This document shows positions 46,832 through 56,542 of a stretch of 64,000 bases of DNA, piece by piece. The position numbers and the translations under genes are program-made. Under the pieces are notes generated by a model. The model saw only the letters and a list, made by a program, of their open reading frames with translations. It had not been told where the DNA came from and made no database searches. Positions within the stretch are counted from its first letter, which is position 1; each line of letters opens with the position of its first letter. The stretch is from Gemmatimonadaceae bacterium. GTDB lineage: Bacteria; Gemmatimonadota; Gemmatimonadetes; Gemmatimonadales; Gemmatimonadaceae. The stretch spans positions 331,126 to 395,125 of the forward strand of contig JANYHT010000039.1 of the NCBI GenBank assembly GCA_025358925.1, written 5' to 3'.

Positions 46832-47533
46832 TCAACGGCGGTCCGTCCACAGGCGAAATCCACCCGCAAACGCATTGTCGTTGTTGCCCAGCCGCCCCCG
46901 CGGCGGGAGTGACCGTAACAGCTTGGCGTTGCCTCCACCGAGCACTACGGTTTCGCATACAAATGCCGAACACAACTCTTGGGCGACGCGATGCACGCGA
47001 CGCTCCCACTTGGCGCGGCCGGCGCGCTTCAGCCCGCGTGCGCCAAGATAGTCTTCGTATGTCCGACGCCTGTACGACAGGTGGGCGATCTCCAACGGCA
47101 TCATACTACCGTCGTCGATGACCGCAGCTCCAAGGCCAGTGCCAAGGCCAAGAAACAACATGCGGCCGGTGTCGTACGAACCGAGCGCCTGCATCAGCGC
47201 GTCGTTCATGACGCGCACGGGCGCGCCAAAGGCGGCCTCGTAGTCAAAAGCAATCCAGCCCGGTGCGAGGTTGAACGGCTCGTTGAGGATTCGCCCACGC
47301 AACACGGGAGACGGAATACCGATCGCCACGACATCGTAGCTCCATGTGCCGATGGCGTCCTTGACCCCGCGCACCATGAGCTCGGGGCTAAGGTCTATTC
47401 CCGAGTCAAACCGTACCGCCTCACGCTGCCCCGTCAGCAACACTTTCACGTGCGTACCGCCGACATCGACGACGAGCACGCGTCGCGATGACGCGCCGTC
47501 TAAGGATGCGCTATCCAAGTTCGTGTGCTTCAT
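46832..47533 (-). CDS. ROK-family sugar kinase, polyphosphate-glucokinase-like
   Basis: 233 residues from the ATG at 47533. ATP or polyphosphate site in VLVVDVGGTHVKVLL, substrate region AIGIPSPVLRGRI and VMNDALMQALGSY (catalytic Asp), then GLGTGLGAAVIDDG and PLEIAHL. Like polyphosphate glucokinases it is short and lacks the zinc-binding cysteines of repressor-type ROK proteins. It would phosphorylate glucose. Divergent from the glucoamylase gene with about 200 bp between starts, so glucose released from glucans could be phosphorylated here (inference). Confidence 0.87.
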   Translation of the reverse strand: MKHTNLDSASLDGASSRRVLVVDVGGTHVKVLLTGQREAVRFDSGIDLSPELMVRGVKDAIGTWSYDVVAIGIPSPVLRGRILNEPFNLAPGWIAFDYEAAFGAPVRVMNDALMQALGSYDTGRMLFLGLGTGLGAAVIDDGSMMPLEIAHLSYRRRTYEDYLGARGLKRAGRAKWERRVHRVAQELCSAFVCETVVLGGGNAKLLRSLPPRGRLGNNDNAFAGGFRLWTDRR

Positions 47534-47734
47534 GAGTTCTTCAGGTATTCGCAAGGCCTGCGTTGCGAGGGAGCCGCAACTTACTGGCCTGACGGGGTTG
47601 TCAGAGGTTGTGGAAATCGGAACGCCTTGCTGTGATCGCACATCATACCGTACGCACTCCGTTCACCGCAAACTACCTTGGATGAAGTGGCGCGCAGCTT
47701 CGCCGCCGCTGAGTCCACGCATCGTCCCCGACGC

Positions 47735-50134
47735 ATGACAGACGCACTACGGATGGCACCCGGCTGGCCCGGCATTGCGCCGCGCTGGACCACCTCCAAC
47801 AAAACGGCGGTGGGAACCGCGATCGGTGATGGTTCCCGAGTGTGGTTCACGGCGAGCCACGGCATTCTCAACGAGATTTATTATCCCGAAGTCGACTCGG
47901 CATGTCTGCGCGATGCCGGATTGCTTATTACCACGGACGACGGACTGTTCCTTGAAGAGAAGCGGGACTGTACGCACTCCGTGGAATGGCTGGCCCCTGG
48001 AGTGCCCGCATTCCGTCTGCGCAGCATAGCGAAAGACGGCAGTTTCGAAATCGAAAAGCGTCTTTGCACGTCACCGGACTACGATGTCGTGCTGCAGCAT
48101 GTGCGTTTCACGCCACATCGTGGCACGCTCAGCGACTACCGTCTCACGCTGCTGGTCAGTCCGCACTTAGACAATCACGGCGCGGGCAATACCGGATGGG
48201 TTGGCGTACACAAGGGCCAAGCGGTGTTGTGCGCGAGTCGGCAACGCACATCACTTGCGGTCGCGTGCACGGCCGAAATGTGGCAAGGGACTGTCACATT
48301 TGTAGGTACGCAGGATGTCTGGCATGACGTGCGCGAGCACGGGAAAATTACGCGTATTTATGACCGCGCGGAGGACGGGAATATAGCGTTGGCTGCGGAA
48401 GTGGATCTGGTGGGGAGCAACGGCGAATTCACCATCGCGATTGGACTTGGCGGTGACGCGGATACTGCGGCACACCACGCGCGCGGCGCGCTCTTTGAAC
48501 GATATGAAGCGGTGGAGCGACGTTACGCCTCCGGCTGGTTTCGCTTCCAGCAGGCGCTCCAACTGCTCGATGAAGCGCCGTCCGATTCTCGGCCGCACTT
48601 GTACCGAGCCAGTACGGCGGTGATGAAAACGCACATGACGATGAACTGCGACGGCGGTGCCATTGCGAGTTTGTCCGTACCATGGGGATCGACCCAAGGT
48701 GATGGAAACCTTGGTGGCTATCATCTCGTGTGGCCGCGCGACATGGTCGAAACGGCCGGCGGATTGTTGGCCGCAGGCGCACACGACGAGATGAAGGCCA
48801 TGCTCCGCTTTCTGGCCGTGACGCAAGAAGCAGATGGTCACTGGCCACAAAACATGTGGGTCAACGGCACGCCATTCTGGAATGGACTGCAACTGGATGA
48901 AATGGCATTCCCTATCTTGCTTGTCGATCATGCGCGGCGCGAAAACGCGATCACGGATGACGAGGTTGGCGCGTGGTGGACGATGGTGCAGCGCGCCGCA
49001 GTGTTCGTCGCATTACACGGGCCGGCAACGGAGCAAGATCGGTGGGAAGAAAATGCTGGATACGCGCCGTTCACACTCGCGGTATCGATCGCCGCACTGC
49101 TGGCGGCGGCCGAACTTGCTGAGCGCGCGCACGAACCGCTGCTCGCGACGTACTTGCGCGATACGGCAGATGATTGGAACGCGAGTATTGAAGCGTTCAC
49201 ATACGTGACCGATACGGAGTTGTCCCGGCAGATTGGCGTGGACGGGTACTATGTGCGGATCAGCAGCGCGAATATCGCGGATGCCGACGCACCAGCGCGC
49301 GCAATCCTGCGAGTGCAAAACCGGTTGGGAGAGGAGATCAACGCCTCTTCGATGGTCAGTGTCGACGCGTTAGCCCTGGTGCGATTCGGGTTGCGCTCGG
49401 CGCAAGACGCGCGCATCCGCAATACGGTGCGGGTTATTGACGCGCTGCTGTGTACGGAGACCAATGCGGGTCCGTCATGGATACGCTACAGCCAAGACGG
49501 GTATGGCGAACATGCAGACGGTAGCGCGTTCGATGGGAGTGGCATTGGACGCGGCTGGCCGTTGCTCGTGGGCGAGCGGGCGCACTACGAAATCGCCGCG
49601 GGCAATTTCGACGAGGCATCGCGTCTTGCCGCGGTGATGCGAGCGCAGGCGAGCGAGGAAGGATTACTCCCTGAACAGATCTGGAACGCACCGGACATTG
49701 TTGAGCGATCATTGTTCAACGGTCAGGCCACTGGTTCGGCGATGCCATTGGTGTGGGCGCACGCGGAATACGTGAAATTGCTGCGGTCATTGCAAGAGCA
49801 GCGTATCTACGACTGCCCGCCCTATGCGGCCGCGCGCTATGTGGAAGGCGTTAACGTGGCGCGTGTGACGGCGTGGCGCCTGTCGCGACCGGTGCGCGCG
49901 TTACCTACTGGTCGCACACTCCGCATCGACGCGGCGGTGCCGGTCGTGGTGCACTGGACATCCGATGCGTGGGAACGCGCCACCGATTCGCCAGCGCAAC
50001 AGTTGTCGGCTGGCGTGTATGCTGCGGAATTGCCAACCGCATCCTTGCCGACGGGCAGCCTGGTGCAGTTCACGCTGTACTGGCCGGATGAGCAACGCTG
50101 GCAGGGTGAAGATTTTTCCTGTACGGTCGTATAA
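47735..50134 (+). CDS. Glucan 1,4-alpha-glucosidase (GH15 glucoamylase)
   Basis: 800 residues from the ATG at 47735 (ATG 47753 and TTG 47678 are in frame). N-terminal GH15 beta domain (APGWPGIAPRWTTSNKTAVG, WFTASHGILNEIYYPEVD), then the (alpha/alpha)6 barrel with GNLGGYHLVWPRDMVETAGG, which carries substrate-binding Trp-Pro-Arg-Asp and a catalytic acid later (EQIWNAPDI). No signal peptide is visible, so it may act inside the cell on maltodextrin or glycogen. The C-terminal beta-rich part is extra relative to short glucoamylases. A terminator follows at 50183. Confidence 0.94.
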   Translation: MTDALRMAPGWPGIAPRWTTSNKTAVGTAIGDGSRVWFTASHGILNEIYYPEVDSACLRDAGLLITTDDGLFLEEKRDCTHSVEWLAPGVPAFRLRSIAKDGSFEIEKRLCTSPDYDVVLQHVRFTPHRGTLSDYRLTLLVSPHLDNHGAGNTGWVGVHKGQAVLCASRQRTSLAVACTAEMWQGTVTFVGTQDVWHDVREHGKITRIYDRAEDGNIALAAEVDLVGSNGEFTIAIGLGGDADTAAHHARGALFERYEAVERRYASGWFRFQQALQLLDEAPSDSRPHLYRASTAVMKTHMTMNCDGGAIASLSVPWGSTQGDGNLGGYHLVWPRDMVETAGGLLAAGAHDEMKAMLRFLAVTQEADGHWPQNMWVNGTPFWNGLQLDEMAFPILLVDHARRENAITDDEVGAWWTMVQRAAVFVALHGPATEQDRWEENAGYAPFTLAVSIAALLAAAELAERAHEPLLATYLRDTADDWNASIEAFTYVTDTELSRQIGVDGYYVRISSANIADADAPARAILRVQNRLGEEINASSMVSVDALALVRFGLRSAQDARIRNTVRVIDALLCTETNAGPSWIRYSQDGYGEHADGSAFDGSGIGRGWPLLVGERAHYEIAAGNFDEASRLAAVMRAQASEEGLLPEQIWNAPDIVERSLFNGQATGSAMPLVWAHAEYVKLLRSLQEQRIYDCPPYAAARYVEGVNVARVTAWRLSRPVRALPTGRTLRIDAAVPVVVHWTSDAWERATDSPAQQLSAGVYAAELPTASLPTGSLVQFTLYWPDEQRWQGEDFSCTVV

Positions 50135-50182
50135 CGCGCGATATCGCAGTTTTGCTCGTCACGCTTGCAACGGCAAAAATAA

Positions 50183-50215
50183 GGCGACTCGCACCGTGCG
50201 AATCGCCCCATTTTT
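50183..50215. terminator. Bidirectional terminator between glucoamylase and susD
   Basis: Hairpin with arms GGCGACTCGCAC and GTGCGAATCGCC (one mismatch), followed by TTTTT on the plus strand and preceded by AAAAAT, giving a T-run on the minus strand too. It serves the two convergent genes. Confidence 0.85.
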
Positions 50216-50250
50216 GTTGTCGTTACATCACAACAGCAACGACGTGCCGA

Positions 50251-51507
50251 TCACCCCTTCGGGATGTTCGGATTGTTATCGCGTTCCGCACGTGGAAGCG
50301 GATAGCACGTCTGCGCACCGGTATTCGCATAGCCCGGCTTGAAGTACGGCTGGCCGGAAGCCGTGATGTAGCTCGTTGAGGCTGGCGACCGACGGAAGTC
50401 CGCCAAACGCCGACCTTCAAGGTAGAACTCGAACGCGCGTTGGTTATAAAGCTCAGTCATGACACTGGCTGCGTCCGACTGTCCAGCGTACGCCGGTTGA
50501 CCATTGGCTGCGCGACGCGCACCAATCAGCGTGAGTTGCTGCGTGACGTCCTTCGACGCTTCTGCGGCGATATAGTCGGCTTCGAGACGCGAGGCCAACC
50601 GAATTGACGCGTTGTACGCGTTGAACTTGGTCTGCTGATAAAAACCACCCGGCACGGCATCCTGTGCGTTGAGTTTCGAAACGCCAGGTGGAAGAAACGG
50701 CACGCGCCCGTCGGTTGCGGAACGAAAGGCTGGCGCCACGCTAATCGATCCGCGGTCAAACGTGAATTGAAACAGGCGGTTTGACAGGCGCGTGCGGCTG
50801 TTTGCATCGTCGGTGTAGACAAGGTTGTAAACAAACCCGGCCGGTACAGCAGCCGCGTCCGCGGCGGCACCTGCGTTGTCACCTTTTTGCAACTTCGCGC
50901 GTGCCCGTCCAACCAATGCCGCGTTCGCCAATGCCGCGCCATCAGCGGAACCGTTGGCCTTACCAACATCGATGCCTTTTCCAAACCAGAACGACGCCGA
51001 GTCCAGGAGTTGTGCGGTGGTCAGTTCTGGACCAGACGACAACGTGCCTGTGCAAAAATCAGTGGCGATCATCAAGATCGCAAAACCGCGGAACGTCGCG
51101 GCGCGTGCGATGTTGAGGTTTGTCGTTGGCGCCGGCAAGGTCAGGTCCAGCACCGTCTTCGCTGATGCTGCCGCCAGCGAAATTGGTGCCCAGACATCGG
51201 TCTGCAATGAGCCGTTGAGATCGGAAATCAGACGAAAACCGAACTCGTTGCGCGTGGGAAACGTATCTGAGACGTTTGCCTCTCCCGCGAACCAGCTGCT
51301 GTACATGCTCAGCCAACCGATTGCCGTCGCAAAATTCTGCTGTGCCGACGCGGCCAAAATTGCTGCGCCCGAAATCGGATCGACGGTACTCGCGTCGATC
51401 ACGTTGGGGTTGGTGACCTGTAGGAACTGGTCTGAGCAGGCGGCCACGCCGAACAGTAACGTGGCTCCCATGACCGTGCGCGAAGCCGCGCGTTGGATCT
51501 TTTTCAT
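50251..51507 (-). CDS. susD: SusD/RagB-family outer-membrane lipoprotein
   Basis: 418 residues from the ATG at 51507, directly in front of a lipoprotein signal (KKIQRAASRTVMGATLLFGVAAC). TPR-like helical SusD fold: SDQFLQVTNPNVIDAST near the start, TAQLLDSASFWFGKGID and a C-terminal RAFEFYLEGRRLADFRR, the hallmark end of SusD-type proteins. It is the lid of the SusC transporter. Stop of susC lies 17 bp upstream, so both are made together. Substrate could be glycan or peptide. Confidence 0.93.
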   Translation of the reverse strand: MKKIQRAASRTVMGATLLFGVAACSDQFLQVTNPNVIDASTVDPISGAAILAASAQQNFATAIGWLSMYSSWFAGEANVSDTFPTRNEFGFRLISDLNGSLQTDVWAPISLAAASAKTVLDLTLPAPTTNLNIARAATFRGFAILMIATDFCTGTLSSGPELTTAQLLDSASFWFGKGIDVGKANGSADGAALANAALVGRARAKLQKGDNAGAAADAAAVPAGFVYNLVYTDDANSRTRLSNRLFQFTFDRGSISVAPAFRSATDGRVPFLPPGVSKLNAQDAVPGGFYQQTKFNAYNASIRLASRLEADYIAAEASKDVTQQLTLIGARRAANGQPAYAGQSDAASVMTELYNQRAFEFYLEGRRLADFRRSPASTSYITASGQPYFKPGYANTGAQTCYPLPRAERDNNPNIPKG

Positions 51508-51523
51508 GAGGATCATCTCGCGG

Positions 51524-54500
51524 TTAGAAGTTGACGTTGAATCGAAGCACGGTCTTCTTCGGATTCGGTAGGGTGAGGAAATCCTGTCGCGAGAACGCGC
51601 CAGACTGCGCGTTGATTTCTGGATCCGCGCCAGAATAGTTGGTCCACAGTTTGACGTTCTGCATGGCCAGCGTGATCGATGCTCCATTCACGTTGCCGAA
51701 GCCTTTGATCAAAATATTTGGCAACGTGTACGTGGCGGAGAGTTCGCGTAAGCGCAGGAAATCGCCTTGCTCGAGGTATCCATCAATCACGTCGCTGACC
51801 GTCGCTGCTTTGCCCGAGACGGTGACAAACGCGGGGTTACCCGGCGTCGGATCGCCGAAGCGACGAAGACGCTCGTAGGCAGACAACGCGGTTGGATCAA
51901 GCCGCAGATTGGAACGGACCAGCTGTGTTTCGCGGAAGTACGCCGTGAAATTTTGCACCAGGAAATTCCGTTTTGCGTCAATGAGTGCTGACACGCGGAA
52001 GTTCTTGAACAGCGTGATAGTGTTGGTAAGATTCCACTCGACCGCGGGGAACAGATTGCCCATCGGGGCGAGCGTATCGCTCACAATTACTTTGTTGTTC
52101 GCGACATCGATCGACTGAATTTTCTTCGAGACAAAAACGCCAAGTTGCTGTCCGACCAGCGCTCGACCGGCACCGCCAAGGCTAAACGGCAAAACCGTGC
52201 CCAAGCTGGTAAGCTCGTTGTGCAACGTGTTCGCGCCAGCGCGAACGTCCCAACGCAAGTTGGGCGTGCTGATCGCATTGATGTTCAGTGCGAGTTCAAC
52301 GCCGCTATTCACGACCGACCCAATGTTCGCGAGTGGGTTCGTGGAGAATCCGAGTGATGGTGGAATCGGACGCGCGATGATCAGATCCTTCGTCTGCTTC
52401 TTGAAGTACGTCAACTCCGCGGAAACGCGGTTGTTAAAAAATCCGGCATCGAGACCGGCTTCAAATTCGCTGCCACGCTCCGGCTTCAGACCGGCGTTAC
52501 CGGGGTTGCCCGGGATGGCGCCAGCAGCCGTTGTTCCAGCGATGTTGAACGCCGACGAGACAAGCGTCGTGAGCGCATCACCGGGGTTTGGAGAACGTCC
52601 GGTGGTGCCGTATGCGGCGCGTAACCGAAGCGTGTTCACGAGATGCGTGAGCGGCGTGAAAAAGCGCTCTTCGGAAATGGCCCAGCTACCACCGATCTTC
52701 GGCAGCACAAACGCCGGAGCCGTCGAACCAAACGATGAGTTCTTGTCGATGCGCACGCCGAACTGCACAAAGCGTTTGTTGTCGCTACCGATCTGCAATT
52801 GCGACAAATATCCGAACTGCCGCTGCTCCGTGAAGCCACCTTGTCCGGTCGTCGTGGCACCGGCGCTTACCGAATTGTTCGCGTTCGTGACGAAACCAAT
52901 GGCGGTTCCGGTCAACGTCGTGTTACGCGTGGAGACCACTTGCAAACCAAACGAAAGGTTTGTTTCCCAACGCGAACCCCACTCCCGTCGCATGTTGCCG
53001 AGGTAGTCGAAGGTGTAGCGTTCTGCACCGCGGTACGTAGTGGCGTTCTGTCCACCGTCCGTCAGTCCGCCATACCAGAGACTATCGTTTTTCGGGTTAA
53101 AGTTACGACCTTCATCACTCGCGTAATCGAGTCCGCCCGTGAAACGGTTCGTGAACCATGGCAGCGGCGCATAGTTCGCCGTGAGGTTGGTCGTAATACG
53201 ATGGGTCAACAACTTGTGTTCGATAGACGCAATGGCGTTGTAGTGGCGATTGTTGGCGTACCAGCCATCATTCGATGACGCTAGGCCGTCGCTGCGCGTG
53301 AGCGGACTGCCCAACAACCCACCACCAAACCAGCCATTCGTGTTGTTGTCGTTGTCCGGCAAACGCGCCAAACTCTGTGCGAGGCCAAGGCCTGCATCGA
53401 TCGTGAGCTTCGAGTTCGGCACATAGTTGAAATTCGTACGCACGTTGTACCGTGAGTACGTATTATTCGGCAGCACGCCCTGCGTATTGTCCGAACCGAA
53501 TGACAGGTTGTAGCCGTAGTTCTGACCACCGCCACGTCCATTCCAATTGATGACGCGATCTGTCCCCTGACTCAGCGCACCAACGCGCACAAGCGGGTTG
53601 TCGTGCACGAGCGCGCCAACCGCTTGACCGCGGCAAAGCGGATTCGTACTTGTGGAAGCAACCAGCGCCGCCGTGCACAAACCGTAGTTGTCGGGCGGGA
53701 CATAGTTGGGGCTGGTCGTACCCGCTTCAACACGCAGCGACTGTGAGAATTTATTTGACCCTGCGCGCCCTTTCTTCGTGATAATCTGAATAACGCCGGC
53801 GCTCGCATCAGCGCCGTATAACGTCGCGGCAGCTGGTCCCTTCACCACTTCAATGCTCTCGATTTCTTCGGGATTGATGTCGTTCATCCGATCGTACGCT
53901 TGTCCGTTCACACCGCCGGCGGGCTGACCTTCGTTGATACGAATGCCGTCGATGAACAGCAACGGCTGATTAGACAAGTTGATCGAGGACGCACCGCGAA
54001 TGCGGATCGCCGTCGACGTACCCGCTGTACCCGATGTGGAGCTGAGCGCCACGCCCGGCACGCGGGATTGGAGCAGATTCGCAAGACTGGTGACCGGGGC
54101 ATCCCGAATGATGTCGGCCGCTTTCACCGTGGCAACGAGCGCTGACTGCGCTTTGCGTTCCTGATTACCGGCAGTGCCGGTGACGACGAGTTCTGACAGC
54201 GTCACCAAGCTCGCGGTGAGCTGAAAGTTTGCGGTCGCGGTCTCGCCCGCGGTCACACGTAGTGTGTCCGCCTTGGTCTTGTAGCCCAAGCGAAAAGTTG
54301 CCACAACGACATTGCCCGCACGAACGTTGATTAACCGGTACTCTCCGGCTGCGTTGGACTGCGTTTCAGCAGCACCGCCAGTCAACACAATGCGCACGTC
54401 TCCAACAGGCTGCTTTGTGGAGATGTCGGTCACACGACCGACAATAGTTCCTGTCTGTGCCATCGCGGCGCTCAACGGAGCGAGCGCCAAAAGCAGAACG

Positions 54501-54541
54501 GCCGTGGATAACACCCTGCGTTTACGTGTTCGTTCGATCAT
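51524..54541 (-). CDS. susC: SusC/RagA-family TonB-dependent outer-membrane transporter
   Basis: 1005 residues. Signal peptide ending SAAMAQ, an N-terminal carboxypeptidase-regulatory-like domain (GTIVGRVTDISTKQPVGDVRIVL), a plug domain (LLQSRVPGVALSS, IRIRGASSINLSNQPLLFIDGI, GPAAATLYGADASAGVIQI), and the 22-strand barrel with C-terminal Phe (VLRFNVNF). Energised by TonB/ExbBD. AAGGAG is seven bases upstream of the ATG. Preceded by a structured leader, and by oligoendopeptidase F in the same direction. Confidence 0.95.
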   Translation of the reverse strand: MIERTRKRRVLSTAVLLLALAPLSAAMAQTGTIVGRVTDISTKQPVGDVRIVLTGGAAETQSNAAGEYRLINVRAGNVVVATFRLGYKTKADTLRVTAGETATANFQLTASLVTLSELVVTGTAGNQERKAQSALVATVKAADIIRDAPVTSLANLLQSRVPGVALSSTSGTAGTSTAIRIRGASSINLSNQPLLFIDGIRINEGQPAGGVNGQAYDRMNDINPEEIESIEVVKGPAAATLYGADASAGVIQIITKKGRAGSNKFSQSLRVEAGTTSPNYVPPDNYGLCTAALVASTSTNPLCRGQAVGALVHDNPLVRVGALSQGTDRVINWNGRGGGQNYGYNLSFGSDNTQGVLPNNTYSRYNVRTNFNYVPNSKLTIDAGLGLAQSLARLPDNDNNTNGWFGGGLLGSPLTRSDGLASSNDGWYANNRHYNAIASIEHKLLTHRITTNLTANYAPLPWFTNRFTGGLDYASDEGRNFNPKNDSLWYGGLTDGGQNATTYRGAERYTFDYLGNMRREWGSRWETNLSFGLQVVSTRNTTLTGTAIGFVTNANNSVSAGATTTGQGGFTEQRQFGYLSQLQIGSDNKRFVQFGVRIDKNSSFGSTAPAFVLPKIGGSWAISEERFFTPLTHLVNTLRLRAAYGTTGRSPNPGDALTTLVSSAFNIAGTTAAGAIPGNPGNAGLKPERGSEFEAGLDAGFFNNRVSAELTYFKKQTKDLIIARPIPPSLGFSTNPLANIGSVVNSGVELALNINAISTPNLRWDVRAGANTLHNELTSLGTVLPFSLGGAGRALVGQQLGVFVSKKIQSIDVANNKVIVSDTLAPMGNLFPAVEWNLTNTITLFKNFRVSALIDAKRNFLVQNFTAYFRETQLVRSNLRLDPTALSAYERLRRFGDPTPGNPAFVTVSGKAATVSDVIDGYLEQGDFLRLRELSATYTLPNILIKGFGNVNGASITLAMQNVKLWTNYSGADPEINAQSGAFSRQDFLTLPNPKKTVLRFNVNF

Positions 54542-54548
54542 CGCACGA

Positions 54549-54636
54549 CTCCTTACTCCAGTATGGGAGGAGGCACCAGTTTGGTGCCGGAAAGGTCAGC
54601 GCTAGGACGCTCACTTCTGAGCAAGTCCCTAGCGCT
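54549..54636 (-). promoter_or_regulatory. Structured 5' leader of susC with possible hidden ribosome site
   Basis: On the minus strand, a 39-nt hairpin (54598-54636: outer stem AGCGCTAGG/CCTAGCGCT, inner stem GCTCA/TGAGC) is followed by a 17-nt hairpin (54572-54588: GGCACCA/TGGTGCC), then CTCCT (54568-54572) that is complementary to AGGAG of the susC ribosome site (54549-54553). The first hairpin has no T-run and could also end the upstream pepF transcript. Confidence 0.6.
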
Positions 54637-54730
54637 CACGCAATAATGCACTCGGTGGCGGATTTGTGCGTATTTATTGAAACTTTTAACGTGCCGTCAA
54701 TCGATAAGTCGGTCGACCAAGTCAGATGCG

Positions 54731-56536
54731 TTAATGCGCCATTGATGTTGACGTCGGAATCACCGTCGTAAAGGGCGCGGCGGCGCCATTGCGCAACGCG
54801 TCAATCCGCTCCTCGACGAACGCCACCAACTCTGCCATCTCCGCGGCGTCAAAGATCAATTTGACGCCTGCGGCTTCGTACAATTCTGGCAACGGCTTCG
54901 TGCCACCCAGCGCAAGAAACCGTTTATACGCGGCCACGGCGTCGGCAGGATCGCGCATCGCATTGCGAAACACTTGTAACGCTCCAAGCTGCGCGATTCC
55001 GTATTCGATGTAGTAAAATGGCAACTCGAAGATGTGCAGCTGTCGGTACCAACGCGCCAGACGCTCCTGTTCAAGGCCAGTCCAATCGATCCCCGATTCA
55101 AATTCCGCACGCAGCGCGAGCCACCGCGCGTCACGCGCTGCGGCATCCGCACCGCGTGGATCCGTGTAGATCCACGCCTGAAACGCGTCAACGCTGGCAA
55201 TGTGCACCAGGCTCGTGAGCACCTCCTCCAAATGCTCAAGCCACGCGATGCGCACCTCTTCCGGCGTGTAATAGCCATCAGGTTCGACGAGATACGGCAT
55301 CGCCAATAACTCCATACTCATCGACGCGAGTTCGGCGGCTTCGTGACCGGTGCGACGTTGCCAAGTGAAGGGCAACGGGTGCGTCGCGAAATCATGGAAA
55401 CTGTGGCCGGCTTCATGCACTAACGTCTGGACATCGTCGGGCACACCAACGGCATTCATAAAGATGAATGGTCGACCGCGAAACGAAAGATCGGTGCAGT
55501 AGCCACCCGGTGCTTTGCCTGGTCGACTCTCGAGATCGAGCAACCCTTCATCGGCCATCGTGCCAAAACGCTGCCCGAGCTCCGCGTCGATGCGCGTAAA
55601 TATGTGCCGGGCACGCTCGACAAACGTCTCAACATTCGCGAATGGCTGCAGGGGCTCGGTGATACCCAAATCGACGGTGACATCCCATGGCCGCAACGTT
55701 GCCACACCCAACGCGTGGCGACGATATTCCATCAAGCGCGCAACTGCCGGTGACACAGCCGTACGCACCGCTTCGTGAAAGCGCGCACAATCGGCCGACG
55801 TGTAGTCAAATCGATGCTTCGCCGCAAAACAGTATTGCTGAAAATCCGAAAAATCCGCTTCGCGCGCCACTGCATTACGAAGCGCCAACATCCTGTTGAA
55901 CTGATCAACGAAGACGTCACGTTGCTCAAGGTACGCGGCCGCACCAAGCCGGAATGCACGCTCACGCTCGGTGCGATTGGACGACTTGAGATACGGTTGT
56001 AATTGCGGAATCGTTTTTCGCGTCCCATCCCAGTCGACACTGAGCCCGCCGGTCACTTTTTGATACGCGGCGGACAGCGCCTCGATCTGCGAGAAGCGCT
56101 CAACATTTGCTTCGCGGAAGATTTCGATGTCAGTGCGAAAGCGACGCAACGTTGTTTCGAGGTCTGGGCGCGACCATCCGAGATCAATGAGTCGACGCGC
56201 GAGGCGCACCTGCTGCTCGTCTAGCTTCGGAAATATGTCCATGGAGAAGCGCAAATACGCCTCCTCGGCCACCGTGTCCGCGGTGTTGCCGGTATAGGCA
56301 ATCATGGACAAGGTGCCAGCCTCGCCGACCAAGGTGTCCAATCGTGACCACGTCGCGAGCCATGGTTCGACTTGATCGTTACGGTTTTCCAGCGGGATGG
56401 CGGCCAACTGATCGTAATACGGCTGCACATCGTTCCACGTGGCATCACGGAAGGCGTCAGGCGACGCAGGCAAATCAATCATGGTTGTTGGAAGGGGCTT
56501 AGGGTTCCGCATACCGTATGGACCCGCGTCACTCAT
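54731..56536 (-). CDS. pepF: Oligoendopeptidase F-type M3 metallopeptidase
   Basis: 601 residues. Zinc site HEAGH with His374, Glu375, His378 in TLVHEAGHSFHDF, preceded by GGYCTDLSFRGRPFIFMN as in PepF. The third zinc ligand (Glu in ELASMSMELLAM) follows about 25 residues later. It cleaves peptides of roughly 7-17 residues in the cytoplasm. No signal peptide. Between ALDH16-type gene (upstream, 6 bp apart) and susC (downstream). Confidence 0.94.
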   Translation of the reverse strand: MSDAGPYGMRNPKPLPTTMIDLPASPDAFRDATWNDVQPYYDQLAAIPLENRNDQVEPWLATWSRLDTLVGEAGTLSMIAYTGNTADTVAEEAYLRFSMDIFPKLDEQQVRLARRLIDLGWSRPDLETTLRRFRTDIEIFREANVERFSQIEALSAAYQKVTGGLSVDWDGTRKTIPQLQPYLKSSNRTERERAFRLGAAAYLEQRDVFVDQFNRMLALRNAVAREADFSDFQQYCFAAKHRFDYTSADCARFHEAVRTAVSPAVARLMEYRRHALGVATLRPWDVTVDLGITEPLQPFANVETFVERARHIFTRIDAELGQRFGTMADEGLLDLESRPGKAPGGYCTDLSFRGRPFIFMNAVGVPDDVQTLVHEAGHSFHDFATHPLPFTWQRRTGHEAAELASMSMELLAMPYLVEPDGYYTPEEVRIAWLEHLEEVLTSLVHIASVDAFQAWIYTDPRGADAAARDARWLALRAEFESGIDWTGLEQERLARWYRQLHIFELPFYYIEYGIAQLGALQVFRNAMRDPADAVAAYKRFLALGGTKPLPELYEAAGVKLIFDAAEMAELVAFVEERIDALRNGAAAPFTTVIPTSTSMAH

Positions 56537-56542
56537 GTGTCA

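Noticed and set aside
54598..54636. Long palindrome as an insertion-sequence end or attachment site
   Set aside because: No transposase, integrase or target duplication is nearby; an RNA hairpin explains it more simply.
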